From Chloroflexota bacterium (GTDB taxonomy: Bacteria > Chloroflexota > Anaerolineae > UBA4142): 34,182 nucleotides of DNA. Position numbers and translations under genes: made by a program. Below are positions 33,638 to 34,182 of this stretch, in pieces (positions within the stretch are counted from its first letter, which is position 1; each line of letters begins with the position of its first letter). The notes below the pieces were generated by a model. The model saw nothing but the letters and a program-made list of their open reading frames with translations, made no database searches and was not told the DNA's origin. The stretch is taken from positions 1 through 34,182 of the forward strand of contig VGOB01000032.1 in assembly GCA_016865935.1 (NCBI GenBank). The letters are read 5' to 3'.

Positions 33638-33949
33638 CTAGTCTTTCAGTCCTTTTTGTTTCCACCAAGGTTCAGCAGGGTTGGTGTTGGGAGGTGTCTT
33701 TGATGGGGTAGACCCATTTGCTTGCCCAGTGTGTTGTGGGGGAGGTGGCATGGGCGGACTCTTCGAGGAGTCAAGGTTCTTGAACCAGTACAGTCCAGTG
33801 CCAGGAATTCCAATCGAAACATACCGTTGACCATTCGCCATCACTCCATAACGGAGGCCGGGGATGCCCACACTCGAACCAACACCGTGTTTGCTAAGTG
33901 TCCATCGGATTGGTCCACGCCGGAAAACTTTTCGAAATCGCCAGCTCAT
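33638..33949 (-). CDS. DUF4236 protein
   Basis: 103 residues. MSWRFRKVFRRGPIRWTLSK, then GVGSSVGIPGLRYGV, RYVSIGIPGTGLY, is the DUF4236 signature. The C-terminal half is Pro/Ser/Thr-rich and probably disordered. Function unknown; the family occurs in many bacteria and phages. GAGGT lies 5 nt before the ATG. Its base composition is lower in GC than the chromosomal genes nearby, hinting at acquisition. Confidence 0.82.
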   Translation of the reverse strand: MSWRFRKVFRRGPIRWTLSKHGVGSSVGIPGLRYGVMANGQRYVSIGIPGTGLYWFKNLDSSKSPPMPPPPQHTGQANGSTPSKTPPNTNPAEPWWKQKGLKD

Positions 33950-33957
33950 GTTTTACC

Positions 33958-34134
33958 TCACATGGTGCCTTGACCTAAGAACACAGCCTTAAGATACCGA
34001 TTGAAAGAGATGTTCTTGAATGCCATTTGTTCATGGTGGATTTTGGCAATCTGCCATGCTGTCCCCGTCCGAAATCTTTGACAGCGATCGCGCCAGTTTC
34101 GGCTGAATAGAATGGCGGTGTGTCCCAGCACCAT
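33958..34134 (-). CDS. Small or broken ORF at window edge (58 aa)
   Basis: From ATG at 34134; ends 8 bp before the DUF4236 start. The product includes WQIAKIHHEQMAFKNISFNR and is not recognised. A second frame on the same strand is open from the window edge to about 33977 and looks equally protein-like (IGRLDGWCWDTPPFYS). The two may be parts of one frameshifted gene that continues beyond the window. The region is less GC-rich than the rest. Confidence 0.35.
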   Translation of the reverse strand: MVLGHTAILFSRNWRDRCQRFRTGTAWQIAKIHHEQMAFKNISFNRYLKAVFLGQGTM

Positions 34135-34182
34135 CCGTCAAGCCGTCCAATGAGGGCGGCTTTTGCATTTTCTCCGGGAATC

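Overview
The window comes from a GC-rich bacterium. The rRNA genes, the dense coding and the gene families present (large ATPase-TPR-SARP regulators, DUF5317, NHLP-clan small proteins, Fsr-type MFS, LCP and RodZ-like pairs) point to the phylum Chloroflexota, probably an uncultured Anaerolineae-like lineage. This placement is inferred from reading the sequence, not from a search. Both ends look like contig or assembly edges, because each carries a partial or broken gene.

Layout. (1) 146-2705, plus strand: a tightly overlapping run of an FtsK/SpoIIIE C-terminal fragment, a GT2 glycosyltransferase, an 81-aa unknown, a nucleotidyltransferase and an HNH endonuclease. (2) 2733-6590, minus strand: a CHASE2-cyclase, a low-molecular-weight phosphatase, a small charged protein and a membrane protein. 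(3) 6775-8129: an Fsr-like MFS transporter bracketed by two inverted-repeat (REP-like) elements. (4) 8132-14680, minus strand: a GH13 amylase; a three-gene metal or oxidase-type cluster (FixH/YtkA-like, TauE/SafE-like, stand-alone P-ATPase metal-binding domain); an FGE-like protein; rimO; and a RodZ-like HTH membrane protein. An LCP protein is transcribed divergently from the last. (5) 16265-21639, minus strand: a candidate signalling locus. It has a large ATPase-TPR-SARP regulator (with a one-base frameshift), a 43-aa membrane peptide with a Gly-rich tail, DUF5317, an NHLP-clan-like small protein and an HD-GYP protein. The peptide promoter carries three CGTGAGT direct repeats at 10-11 bp spacing, the arrangement expected of a SARP operator. 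(6) 21808-24374: the classic dnaX-ybaB-recR operon. (7) 24403-31804: an rRNA operon, 16S-tRNA-Ile-tRNA-Ala-23S-5S, with tandem promoters, boxA-like sites and processing stems. It has two group I introns, one in 16S after U1498 and one in 23S after U1917, each encoding a LAGLIDADG endonuclease. (8) 31892 to the end: a HEAT-repeat protein, a lipoprotein with a metallo-beta-lactamase fold, a DUF4236 protein and an unresolved edge ORF.

Two repeat families run through the window. One is seven arrays of 7-bp units (8-bp in one case). Most are arranged as inverted halves, and several intrude on genes: one is translated inside the glycosyltransferase, one supplies the rimO stop codon, and one supplies the dnaX start region. 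The other is REP-like palindromes beginning GTCATTGCGAG or GTCATTTCGAG. No transposase, integrase or CRISPR array was seen.
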